In this document: in pieces, positions 48,650 through 61,395 of the stretch | Layout of the letters: every line of letters starts with the position of its first letter | Position numbering within the stretch: position 1 is the stretch's first letter | NCBI GenBank assembly: GCA_029721435.1 | Contig: CM056573.1 | Location: 71,180,001-71,244,000 of the forward strand | DNA: 64,000 nucleotides | Reading direction: 5' to 3' | DNA from: Gymnothorax reevesii | Lineage: Eukaryota; Chordata; Actinopteri; Anguilliformes; Muraenidae | The notes under the pieces: model-generated | What the model was told of the DNA's origin: nothing | The model's database searches: none | What the model saw: only the letters and a program-made list of their open reading frames with translations | Translations under genes and position numbers: made by a program

Positions 48650-51600
48650 ATGGTGTGCAGGCGCATATATAAGCCAGTTGCTGTCATGAGGTCAGAATCA
48701 ATTTGTTCTCCCATTTTGCAGGTAGAAATTGTGATTGTCACAGAGCTGTTCTTCTATTCATTTAGTTTATTTAGTAAGCTGGTTAGGATACCAGAAAAAG
48801 AAATTAATCAGAGGAAATGGATGAATGTAAGTCAGGCTTTGGCAAAGCTTCAGGACATGAGTTCTTGTGAGTCAGACGGAGAAGAAATATCAGGGCTCAG
48901 TGATGCTTCTAGGTCTAGTGAATCCGACTCCGATTTTGAAACTGAATGCGATCGTGAGCCACACGGTAAAGGTATCACAGCTGCTGGGCAAACTAAGCCT
49001 TCGATGCCAGGAAGGTCACCAAAACTGGATATTTATTCACGTCATAACGCTTAGGTTTCACAGCATAATTTCAAGTCCAAATACTTTGAAACATTTAAAA
49101 TTAGCCACAATAGCCAACAAATTGAAGCTTTAAAGCTCTGACCTCTATACTATTTAATCAATGAAGAATCTTAGCAAAACACCATTTATTGTCCTCTGAA
49201 TTCTGAAAGTACTTTGAAATGCTTTCACTGAGGCAACACCTCACAGCTTAAAAGTATTACAAAGAGTGGTGCATTTTTGTCAATAAAGAGGATGCAGCCA
49301 TATTTCCACGTCATCCATGCCATGATGAAGGGAGACGCAGTAGCGCAGTGGAGAGCATGGGCTTGACTTGGGATGGAAAGATTCTGTGTTCCAGTCCTTG
49401 CCTTAGCCTGTGCAAAGTGTTCTCAGGCAAAACTCTTCACTTCCACACTGCCTCACTCTACCCAGGTGTACAAATAGGTCCCAGCAAAATTGTCAGGGAA
49501 ACTTGACTGAGAGCAGTGGGAGACCCCGAGTTGGACTAGTGTCCCAACAAGGGGGTTTAGCAATACTCCTATTTGCTTCATGTCACAGAAACCAGGGTTA
49601 AACACAGGCCTGGTGGGCCTCCAGGCATGACCTCCACGCCTGGTTAGAAATAGTCTTTATTCCGTCTGAGCAGCTGCTCATTTTGAAAACAAGAAGGGCA
49701 CTTGGTAGAGCTCATACCTCCGCCAAGCCCACATGTAAGTATTATTGGTTCTGGATCCAGGAGAGTATCATCCAGACCAACAACAGCTGTGATTAGTTCC
49801 TCTTTTAGGGCAGATTCTATTCAGTGCTGAAATTTTCTGAAAATCTGTTCATTACATAAGGACATACCGAATTGTTCCGAATATCAGACGATTCTGGATA
49901 TGAGACTACTCCCCTTTCTCAAGTCATATTTTGGAAAAAATAGGGTTTTGATGACAAAATCTTGTTTTAGTCACTAAAGAATAATAATCATCGCAAAAAT
50001 TTCTTTGAAAATACTGATAAAACAAACTGAAAGAAAAACCAATATAAAAGATTGCAGGCTGTTGTTTTGCGCCATCTATTGTTGTGAACATGTATTGAGT
50101 ATAGTCTATAAAACGCACACACAGGATGACTGTTATTGTTAGAAGCCTAGTCCACGGAAAATACGACGACCCCATTTCTCCGCTGTGACGTGTCTTTAAT
50201 GGAACGGCGGAGGCGTCAAAGATAAAACAGGGTCACTTGAGCAAAAAGAGAGGAAATAGTAAACATGCCCGATGGACGAGAGATGCTAATTTACTGAGAT
50301 TCCGCAGAGAAGTCACTGTTATGCCAAAGACGCAGAGTGCATCGTATGCCTGTTCCGTGGATATGTAAAAAGCACCGTTGCCATAAACATATCTCCCCAG
50401 CGGGCCACAGTACGAAGTAGATTCCCAGTCCGTCGTGGAAACATATACTGGTGTACGTGCGATTAGGTAGTGATTGTTTTTAAATTTCATTTGATTTCAT
50501 TTGACACACTCTTTTTACTTGAACAAAAGATTGACCGCGATTCCGTACCATGCTTTCTGTTAACGTTCTGACAAAATGTGGCAGCCCTCCATGCTTAGGG
50601 TCGGGCGTGTAAAGTCACCGAACAGGCCTTGTGGTGACGTGTCTTAAATGGAACACTCGAGGCGTCATAAATCAGACCGGGTCACTTGTGCAGAAGAAAA
50701 CAAAGGAGTAAACAAGCCCGATGGATGAGAGGTTCGAATTCTCTTGGATTCTGCTGAGAAGTCGCTTTGACGTCAAAGAGCCAGAGTGCATCGAATGTTC
50801 ATTTTGTTGCTATAACAACAGCACCGTTGCTATAAACAACTCTGCCCAGGGAGCCGACGGAAGAATGCTGATTCTCAGTCCGTGTCCAATGCTCATGGAA
50901 AGATGTCCAGGAGTACGTGCGATTTGGCAGTGATTTTATTTTTATGAAATTAGATTTTAATTGACTCACTCTTTGTTTAAACAAAAAAAAAAAAAATGCG
51001 CGATTCAGTAGCATGCTTTCTGTTTACGTATTGACAAAATGTGCCTGCCCTCCACTTAGCCGTCGGGCTTGTCTTGTGACCAAACAGGCTCTGCTGTGAC
51101 GTGACTTAAATGGATCAGCGGAGGTTTCAAATTCTCCGGCAGCTACAGGTCTCAAAAAAGTTGGGACACTTGTAAAAAGGGGCTTTAAAAGCATTGAATT
51201 TCTAAGAGAATCAGCTGAAAGAACATTTAGCAAGTAATTAAGTTAACTGTCATCTGCTGCGCAACATGATTACTTATAAAAGGGTTGTCATTGAGAGGCT
51301 GAGTTTCTCAGAAGTAAAGATGGCCAGAAGCTCTCCCACCTGTGAAGGCTTGCATAAAAAAAAATGTTGAATACTTTAAAAACACTGCTCCTCGACGTTA
51401 AATTGCAAAGGCATTGAAGGTCTCATCATCTTCAGTACATGACATCATCAAAAGATTCAGAGTAACTGGAAAAATCTCTGCCTGTAAGGGACTAGGACGA
51501 GACCTTTACTGGATGCCCTTTATCTTTGGACCCTCAGATGCCACTGCATCACTCACCGGCATGATTCTTGGGATTCTGCAATAATAGAGAAAGAAAAAAC

Positions 51601-51838
51601 ATCACTGATTATACCTAGAACTGCCACAAGGTCATTCTGACCTCCATTAGTCCCAGTGCAAAAGAATGTAAATGGACTATATAGGGGCTGACTATGGAGC
51701 TAGTCAGATTGGCAGCTCAAAGCACTTGACAGTAGCCTAATACCTCACGTATGCCCATTTATGCAACACATTCATACACTGACGGCTACGCAAGGCAGTC
51801 AACTGCATCTTGGTTGACTGCATTTTGTTACTTTTTGA
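48650..51838 (+). repeat. Macrosatellite unit u15 (copy of u2)
   Basis: ORF remnant 48650-49054, open upstream to 48587, SINE 49333-49641, E1 from 50182, A-tract 14, Tc1 fossil 51125-51579. It repeats every private variant I listed for u2, at an offset of 45,495 bp. Confidence 0.95.
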
Positions 51839-54800
51839 ATGGTGTGCAGGCGCATATATAAGCCAGTTGCTGTCATGACGTCAGAATCAATTTGTTCTCC
51901 CATTTTGCAGGTAGAAATTGTGATTGTCACAGAGCTGTTCTTCTATTCATTTAGTTTATTTAGTAAGCTGGTTAGGATACCAGAAAAAGAAATTAATCAG
52001 AGGAAATGGATGAATGTAAGTCAGGCTTTGGCAAAGCTTCAGGACATGAGTTCTTGTGAGTCAGATGGAGAAGAAATATCAGGGCTCAGTGATGCTTTTA
52101 GGTCTAGTGAATCCGACTCCGATTTTGAAACTGAATGCGATCGTGAGCCACACGGTAAAGGTATCACAGCTGCTGGGCAAACTAAGCCTTTGATGCCAGG
52201 AAGGTCACCAAAACTGGATATTTATTCACGTCATAACGCTTAGGTTTCACAGCATAATTTCAAGTCCAAATACTTTGAAACATTTAAAATTAGCCACAAT
52301 AGCCAACAACTTGAAGCTTTAAAGCTCTGACCTCTATACTATTTAATCAATGAAGAATCTTAGCAAAACACCATTTATTGTCCTCTGAATTCTGAAAGTA
52401 CTTTGAAATGCTTTCACTGAGGCAACACCTCACAGCTTAAAAGTATTACAAAGAGTGGTGCATTTTTGTCAATAAAGAGGATGCAGCCATATTTCCACGT
52501 CATCCATGCCATGATGAAGGGAGACGCAGTAGCGCAGTGGAGAGCATGGGCTTGACTTGGGATGGAAAGATTCTGTGTTCCAGTCCTTGCCTTAGCCTGT
52601 GCAAAGTGTTCTCAGGCAAAACTCTTCACTTCCACACTGCCTCACTCTACCCAGGTGTACAAATGGGTCCCAGCAAAATTGTCAGGGAAACTTGACTGAG
52701 AGCAGTGGGAGAACCCGAGTTGGACTAGTGTCCCATCGAGGGGGTTTAGCAATACTCCTATTTGCTTCATGTCACAGAAACCAGGGTTAAACACAGGCCT
52801 GGTGGGCCTCCAGGCATGACCTCCACGCCTCGTTAGAAATAGTCTTTATTCCGCCTGAGCAGCTGCTCATTTTGAAAACAAGAAGGGCACTTGGTAGAGC
52901 TCATACCTCCGCCAAGCCCACATCTAAGTATTATTGGTTCTGGATCCAGGAGAGTATCATCCAGACCAACAACAGCTGTGATTAGTTCCTCTTTTAGGGC
53001 AGATTCTATTCAGTGCTGAAATTTTCTGAAAATCTGTTCATTACATAAGGACATACCGAATTGTTCCGAATATAAGACGATTCTGGATATGAGACTACTC
53101 CCCTTTCTCAAGTCATATTTTGGAAAAAATAGGGTTTTGATGACAAAATCTTGTTTTAGTCACTAAAGAATAATAATCATCGCAAAAATTTCTTTGAAAA
53201 TACTGATAAAACAAACTGAAAGAAAAACCAATATAAAAGATTGCAGGCTGTTGTTTTGCGCCATCTATTGTTGTGAACATGTATTGAGTATAGACTATAA
53301 AACGCACACACAGGATGACTGTTATTGTTAGAAGCCTAGTCCACGGAAAATACGACGACCCCATTTCTCCGCTGTGACGTGTCTTTAATGGAACGGCGGA
53401 GGCGTCAAAGATAAAACAGGGTCACTTGAGCAAAAAGAGAGGAAATAGTAAACATGCCCGATGGACGAGAGATGCTAATTTACTGAGATTCCGCAGAGAA
53501 GTCACTGTTATGTCAAAGACGCAGAGTGCATCGTATGCCTGTTCCGTGGATATGTAAAAAGCACCGTTGCCATAAACATATCTCCCCAGCGGGCCACAGT
53601 ACGAAGTAGATTCCCAGTCCGTCGTGGAAACATATACTGGTGTACGTGCGATTAGGTAGTGATTGTTTTTAAATTTCATTTGATTTCATTTGACACACTC
53701 TTTTTACTTGAACAAAAGATTGACCGCGATTCCGTACCATGCTTTCTGTTAACGTTCTGACAAAATGTGGCAGCCCTCCATGCTGAGGGTCGGGCGTGTA
53801 AAGTCACCGAACAGGCCTTGTGGTGACGTGTCTTAAATGGAACACTCGAGGCGTCATAAATCAGACCGGGTCACTTGAGCAGAAGAAAACAAAGGAGTAA
53901 ACAAGCCCGATGGATGAGAGGTTCGAATTCTCTTGGATTCTGCTGAGAAGTCGCTTTGACGTCAAAGAGCCAGAGTGCATCGAATGTTCATTTTGTTGCT
54001 ATAACAACAGCACCGTTGCTATAAACAACTCTGCCCAGGGAGCCGACGGAAGAATGCTGATTCTCAGTCCGTGTCCAATGCTCATGGAAAGATGTCCAGG
54101 AGAACGTGCGATTTGGCAGTGATTTTATTTTTATGAAATTAGATTTTAATTGACTCACTCTTTGTTTAAACAAAAAAAAAAAATGCGCGATTCAGTGGCA
54201 TGCTTTCTGTTTACGTATTGACAAAATGTGCCTGCCCTCCACTTAGCCGTCGGGCTTGTCTTGTGACCAAACAGGCTCTGCTGTGACGTGACTTAAATGG
54301 ATCAACGGAGGTTTCAAATTCTCCGGCAGCTACAGGTCTCAAGAAAGTTGGGACACTTGTAAAAAGGGGCTTTAAAAGCATTGAATTTCTAAGAGAATCA
54401 GCTGAAAGAACATTTAGCAAGTAATTAAGTTAACTGTCATCTGCTGCGCAACATGATTACTTATAAAAGGGTTGTCATTGAGAGGCTGAGTTTCTCAGAA
54501 GTAAAGATGGCCAGAAGCTCTCCCACCTGTGAAGGCTTGCATAAAAAAAAATGTTGAATACTTTAAAAACACTGCTCCTCGACGTTAAATTGCAAAGGCA
54601 TTGAAGGTCTCATCATCTTCAGTACATGACATCATCAAAAGATTCAGAGTAACTGGAAAAATCTCTGCCTGTAAGGGACTAGGCCGAGACCTTTACTGGA
54701 TGCCCTTTATCTTTGGACCCTCAGATGCCACTGCATCACTCACCGGCATGATTCTTGGGATTCTGCAATAATAGAGAAAGAAAAAACATCACTGATTATA

Positions 54801-55025
54801 CCTAGAACTGCCACAAGGTCATTCTGACCTCCATTAGTCCCAGTGCAAAAGAATGTAAATGGACTATATAGGGGCTGACTATGGAGCTAGTCAGATTGGC
54901 AGCTCAAAGCACTTGACAGTAGCCTAATACCTCACGTATGCCCATTTATGCAACACATTCATACACTGACGGCTACGCAAGGCAGTCAACTGCATCTTGG
55001 TTGACTGCATTTTGTTACTTTTAGA
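51839..55025 (+). repeat. Macrosatellite unit u16 (copy of u3)
   Basis: ORF remnant 51839-52243, SINE 52522-52830, E1 from 53371, A-tract 12 (13 in u3), Tc1 fossil 54312-54766. The offset to u3 is 45,495 bp before the A-tract and 45,494 bp after it. Confidence 0.95.
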
Positions 55026-58000
55026 ATGGTGTGCAGGCGCATATATAAGCCAGTTGCTGTCATGACGTCAGAATCAATTTGTTCTCCCATTTTGCAGGTA
55101 GAAATTGTGATTGTCACAGAGCTGTTCTTCTATTCATTTAGTTTATTTAGTAAGCTGGTTAGGATACCAGAAAAAGAAATTAATCAGAGGAAATGGATGA
55201 ATGTAAGTCAGGCTTTGGCAAAGCTTCAGGACATGAGTTCTTGTGAGTCAGATGGAGAAGAAATATCAGGGCTCAGTGATGCTTCTAGGTCTAGTGAATC
55301 CGACTCCGATTTTGAAACTGAATGCGATCGTGAGCCACACGGTAAAGGTATCACAGCTTCTGGGCAAACTAAGCCTTTGATGCCAGGAAGGTCACCAAAA
55401 CTGGATATTTATTCACGTCATAACGCTTAGGTTTCACAGCATAATTTCAAGTCCAAATACTTTGAAACATTTAAAATTAGCCACAATAGCCAACAAATTG
55501 AAGCTTTAAAGCTCTGACCTCTATACTATTTAATCAATGAAGAATCTTAGCAAAACACCATTTATTGTCCTCTGAATTCTGAAAGTACTTTGAAATGCTT
55601 TCACTGAGGCAACACCTCACAGCTTAAAAGTATTACAAAGAGTGGTGCATTTTTGTCAATAAAGAGGATGCAGCCATATTTCCACGTCATCCATGCCATG
55701 ATGAAGGGAGACGCAGTAGCGCAGTGGAGAGCATGGGCTTGACTTGGGATGGAAAGATTCTGTGTTCCAGTCCTTGCCTTAGCCTGTGCAAAGTGTTCTC
55801 AGGCAAAACTCTTCACTTCCACACTGCCTCACTCTACCCAGGTGTACAAATGGGTCCCAGCAAAATTGTCAGGGAAACTTGACTGAGAGCAGTGGGAGAA
55901 CCCAAGTTGGACTAGTGTCCCATCGAGGGGGTTTAGCAATACTCCTATTTGCTTCATGTCACAGAAACCAGGGTTAAACACAGGCCTGGTGGGCCTCCAG
56001 GCATGACCTCCACGCCTGGTTAGAAATAGTCTTTATTCCGTCTGAGCAGCTGCTCATTTTGAAAACAAGAAGGGCACTTGGTAGAGCTCATACCTCCGCC
56101 AAGCCCACATGTAAGTATTATTGGTTCTGGATCCAGGAGAGTATCATCCAGACCAACAACAGCTGTGATTAGTTCCTCTTTTAGGGCAGATTCTATTCAG
56201 TGCTGAAATTTTCGGAAAATCTGTTCATTACATAAGGACATACCGAATTGTTCCGAATATAAGACGATTCTGGATATGAGACTACTCCCCTTTCTCAAGT
56301 CATATTTTGGAAAAAATAGGGTTTTGTTGACAAAATCTTGTTTTAGTCACTAAAGAATAATAATCATCGCAAAAATTTCTTTGAAAATACTGATAAAACA
56401 AACTGAAAGAAAAACCAATATAAAAGATTGCAGGCTGTTGTTTTGCGCCATCTATTGTTGTGAACATGTATTGAGTATAGACTATAAAACGCACACACAG
56501 GATGACTGTTATTGTTAGAAGCCTAGTCCACGGAAAATACGACGACCCCATTTCTCCGCTGTGACGTGTCTTTAATGGAACGGCGGAGGCGTCAAAGATA
56601 AAACAGGGTCACTTGAGCAAAAAGAGAGGAAATAGTAAACATGCCCGATGGACGAGAGATGCTAATTTACTGAGATTCCGCAGAGAAGTCACTGTTATGT
56701 CAAAGACGCAGAGTGCATCGTATGCCTGTTCCGTGGATATGTAAAAAGCACCGTTGCCATAAACATATCTCCCCAGCGGGCCACAGTACGAAGTAGATTC
56801 CCAGTCCGTCGTGGAAACATATACTGGTGTACGTGCGATTAGGTAGTGATTGTTTTTAAATTTCATTTGATTTCATTTGACACACTCTTTTTACTTGAAC
56901 AAAAGATTGACCGCGATTCCGTACCATGCTTTCTGTTAACGTTCTGACAAAATGTGGCAGCCCTCCATGCTTAGGGTCGGGCGTGTAAAGTCACCGAACA
57001 GGCCTTGTGGTGACGTGTCTTAAATGGAACACTCGAGGCGTCATAAATCAGACCGGGTCACTTGAGCAGAAGAAAACAAAGGAGTAAACAAGCCCGATGG
57101 ATGAGAGGTTCGAATTCTCTTGGATTCTGCTGAGAAGTCGCTTTGACGTCAAAGAGCCAGAGTGCATCGAATGTTCATTTTGTTGCTATAACAACAGCAC
57201 CGTTGCTATAAACAACTCTGCCCAGGGAGCCGACGGAAGAATGCTGATTCTCAGTCCGTGTCCAATGCTCATGGAAAGATGTCCAGGAGTACGTGCGATT
57301 TGGCAGTGATTTTATTTTTATGAAATTAGATTTTAATTGACTCACTCTTTGTTTAAACAAAAAAAAAATGCGCGATTCAGTAGCATGCTTTCTGTTTACG
57401 TATTGACAAAATGTGCCTGCCCTCCACTTAGCCGTCGGGCTTGTCTTGTGACCAAACAGGCTCTGCTGTGACGTGACTTAAATGGATCAGCGGAGGTTTC
57501 AAATTCTCCGGCAGCTACAGGTCTCAAAAAAGTTGGGACACTTGTAAAAAGGGGATTTAAAAGCATTGAATTTCTAAGAGAATCAGCTGAAAGAACATTT
57601 AGCAAGTAATTAAGTTAACTGTCATCTGCTAGGCAACATGATTACTTATAAAAGGGTTGTCATTGAGAGGCTGAGTTTCTCAGAAGTAAAGATGGCCAGA
57701 AGCTCTCCCACCTGTGAAGGCTTGCATAAAAAAAAATGTTGAATACTTTAAAAACACTGCTCCTCGACGTGAAATTGCAAAGGCATTGAAGGTCTCATCA
57801 TCTTCAGTACATGACATCATCAAAAGATTCAGAGTAACTGGAAAAATCTCTGCCTGTAAGGGACTAGGCCGAGACCTTTACTGGATGCCCTTTATCTTCG
57901 GACCCTCAGATACCACTGCATCACTCACCGGCATGATTCTTGGGATTCTGCAATAATAGAGAAAGAAAAAACATCACTGATTATACCTAGAACTGCCACA

Positions 58001-58210
58001 AGGTCATTCTGACCTCCATTAGTCCCAGTGCAAAAGAATGTAAATGGACTATATAGGGGCTGACTATGGAGCTAGTCAGATTGGCAGCTCAAAGCACTTG
58101 ACAGTAGCCTAATACCTCACGTATGCCCATTTATGCACCACATTCATACACTGACGGCTACGCAAGGCAGTCAACTGCATCTTGGTTGACTGAATTTTGT
58201 TACTTTTAGA
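55026..58210 (+). repeat. Macrosatellite unit u17 (copy of u4)
   Basis: ORF remnant 55026-55430, SINE 55709-56017, E1 from 56558, A-tract 10, Tc1 fossil 57497-57951. It carries all u4 markers, including the GAA that reopens the Tc1 frame. The one difference I saw is C at 57899 against T at 12405. Confidence 0.95.
57714..57956 (+). pseudogene. Tc1-like HTH fragment with reopened frame, u17
   Basis: Counterpart of the u4 frame, 45,494 bp downstream, with the same GAA and the same predicted 80 residues. T-to-C at 57899 is silent in this frame. Because u17 is a copy of u4, this is one mutational event seen twice, not two independent restorations. Confidence 0.6.
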
Positions 58211-61200
58211 ATGGTGTGCAGGCGCGTATATAAGCCAGTTGCTGTCATGACGTCAGAATCAATTTGTTCTCCCATTTTGCAGGTAGAAATTGTGATTGTC
58301 ACAGAGCTGTTCTTCTATTCATTAAGTTTATTTAGTAAGCTGGTTAGGATACCAGAAAAAGAAATTAATCAGAGGAAATGGATGAATGTAAGTCAGGCTT
58401 TGGCAAAGCTTCAGGACATGAGTTCTTGTGAGTCAGATGGAGAAGAAATATCAGGGCTCAGTGATGCTTCTAGGTCTAGTGAATCCGACTCCGATTTTGA
58501 AACTGAATGCGATCGTGAGCCACACGGTAAAGGTATCACAGCTGCTGGGCAAACTAAGCCTTTGATGCCAGGAAGGTCACCAAAACTGGATATTTATTCA
58601 CGTCATAACGCTTAGGTTTCACAGCATAATTTCAAGTCCAAATACTTTGAAACATTTAAAATTAGCCACAATAGCCAACAAATTGAAGCTTTAAAGCTCT
58701 GACCTCTATACTATTTAATCAATGAAGAATCTTAGCAAAACACCATTTATTGTCCTCTGAATTCTGAAAGTACTTTGAAATGCTTTCACTGAGGCAACAC
58801 CTCACAGCTTAAAAGTATTACAAAGAGTGGTGCATTTTTGTCCATAAAGAGGATGCAGCCATATTTCCACGTCATCCATGCCATGATGAAGGGAGACGCA
58901 GTAGCGCAGTGGAGAGCATGGGCTTGACTTGGGATGGAAAGATTCTGTGTTCCAGTCCTTGCCTTAGCCTGTGCAAAGTGTTCTCAGGCAAAACTCTTCA
59001 CTTCCACACTGCCTCACTCTACCCAGGTGTACAAATGGGTCCCAGCAAAATTGTCAGGGAATCTTGACTGAGAGCAGTGGGAGAACCCGAGTTGGACTAG
59101 TGTCCCATCGAGGGGGTTTAGCAATACTCCTATTTGCTTCATGTCACAGAAACCAGGGTTAAACACAGGCCTGGTGGGCCTCCAGGCATGACCTCCACGC
59201 CTGGTTAGAAATTGTCTTTATTCCGTCTGAGCAGCTGCTCATTTTGAAAACAAGAAGGGCACTTGGTAGAGCTCATACCTCCGCCAAGCCCACATGTAAG
59301 TATTATTGGTTCTGGATCCAGGAGAGTATCATCCAGACCAACAACAGCTGTGATTAGTTCCTCTTTTAGGGCAGATTCTATTCAGTGCTGAAATTTTCTG
59401 AAAATCTGTTCATTACATAAGGACATACCGAATTGTTCCGAATATAAGACGATTCTGGATATGAGACTACTCCCCTTTCTCAAGTCATATTTTGGAAAAA
59501 ATAGGGTTTTGATGACAAAATCTTGTTTTAGTCACTAAAGAATAATAATCATCGCAAAAATTTCTTTGAAAATACTGATAAAACAAACTGAAAGAAAAAC
59601 CAATATAAAAGATTGCAGGCTGTTGTTTTGCGCCATCTATTGTTGTGAACATGTATTGAGTATAGACTATAAAACGCACACACAGGATGACTGTTATTGT
59701 GAGAAGCCTAGTCCACGGAAAATACGACGACCCCATTTCTCCGCTGTGACGTGTCTTTAATGGAACGGCGGAGGCGTCAAAGATAAAACAGGGTCACTTG
59801 AGCAAAAAGAGAGGAAATAGTAAACATGCCCGATGGACGAGAGATGCTAATTTACTGAGATTCCGCAGAGAAGTCACTGTTATGTCAAAGACGCAGAGTG
59901 CATCGTATGCCTGTTCCGTGGATATGTAAAAAGCACCGTTGCCATAAACATATCTCCCCAGCGGGCCACAGTACGAAGTAGATTCCCAGTCCGTCGTGGA
60001 AACATATACTGGTGTACGTGCGATTAGGTAGTGATTGTTTTTAAATTTCATTTGATTTCATTTGACACACTCTTTTTACTTGAACAAAAGATTGACCGCG
60101 ATTCCGTACCATGCTTTCTGTTAACGTTCTGACAAAATGTGGCAGCCCTCCATGCTTAGGGTCGGGCGTGTAAAGTCACCGAACAGGCCTTGTGGTGACG
60201 TGTCTTAAATGGAACACTCGAGGCGTCATAAATCAGACCGGGTCACTTGAGCAGAAGAAAACAAAGGAGTAAACAAGCCCGATGGATGAGAGGTTCGAAT
60301 TCTCTTGGATTCTGCTGAGAAGTCGCTTTGACGTCAAAGAGCCAGAGTGCATCGAATGTTCATTTTGTTGCTATAACAACAGCACCGTTGCTATAAACAA
60401 CTCTGCCCAGGGAGCCGACGGAAGAATGCTGATTCTCAGTCCGTGTCCAATGCTCATGGAAAGATGTCCAGGAGTACGTGCGATTTGGCAGTGATTTTAT
60501 TTTTATGAAATTAGATTTTAATTGACTCACTCTTTGTTTAAACAAAAAAAAAATGTGCGATTCAGTAGCATGCTTTCTGTTTACGTATTGACAAAATGTG
60601 CCTGCCCTCCACTTAGCCGTCGGGCTTGTCTTGTGACCAAACAGGCTCTGCTGTGACGTGACTTAAATGGATCAGCGGAGGTTTCAAATTCTCCGGCAGC
60701 TACAGGTCTCAAAAAAGTTGGGACACTTGTAAAAAGGGGCTTTAAAAGCATTGAATTTCTAAGAGAATCAGCTGAAAGAACATTTAGCAAGTAATTAAGT
60801 TAACTGTCATCTGCTGCGCAACATGATTACTTATAAAAGGGTTGTCATTGAGAGGCTGAGTTTCTCAGAAGTAAAGATGGCCAGAAGCCCTCCCACCTGT
60901 GAAGGCTTGCATAAAAAAAAATGTTGAATACTTTAAAAACACTGCTCCTCGACGTTAAATTGCAAAGGCATTGAAGGTCTCATCATCTTCAGTACATGAC
61001 ATCATCAAAAGATTCAGAGTAACTGGAAAAATCTCTGCCTGTAAGGGACTAGGCCGAGACCTTTACTGGATGCCCTTTATCTTTGGACCCTCAGATGCCA
61101 CTGCATCACTCACCGGCATGATTCTTGGGATTCTGCAATAATAGAGAAAGAAAAAACATCACTGATTATACCTAGAACTGCCACAAGGTCATTCTGACCT

Positions 61201-61395
61201 CCATTAGTCCCAGTGCAAAAGAATGTAAATGGACTATATAGGGGCTGACTATGGAGCTAGTCAGATTGGCAGCTCAAAGCACTTGACAGTAGCCTAATAC
61301 CTCACGTATGCCCATTTATGCAACACATTCATACACTGACGGCTACGCAAGGCAGTCAACTGCATCTTGGTTGACTGCATTTTGTTACTTTTAGA
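58211..61395 (+). repeat. Macrosatellite unit u18 (copy of u5)
   Basis: ORF remnant 58211-58615, SINE 58894-59202, E1 from 59743, A-tract 10, Tc1 fossil 60682-61136. All u5 markers are present, including the GCGTATATAAG form of the TATA-like site. Confidence 0.95.
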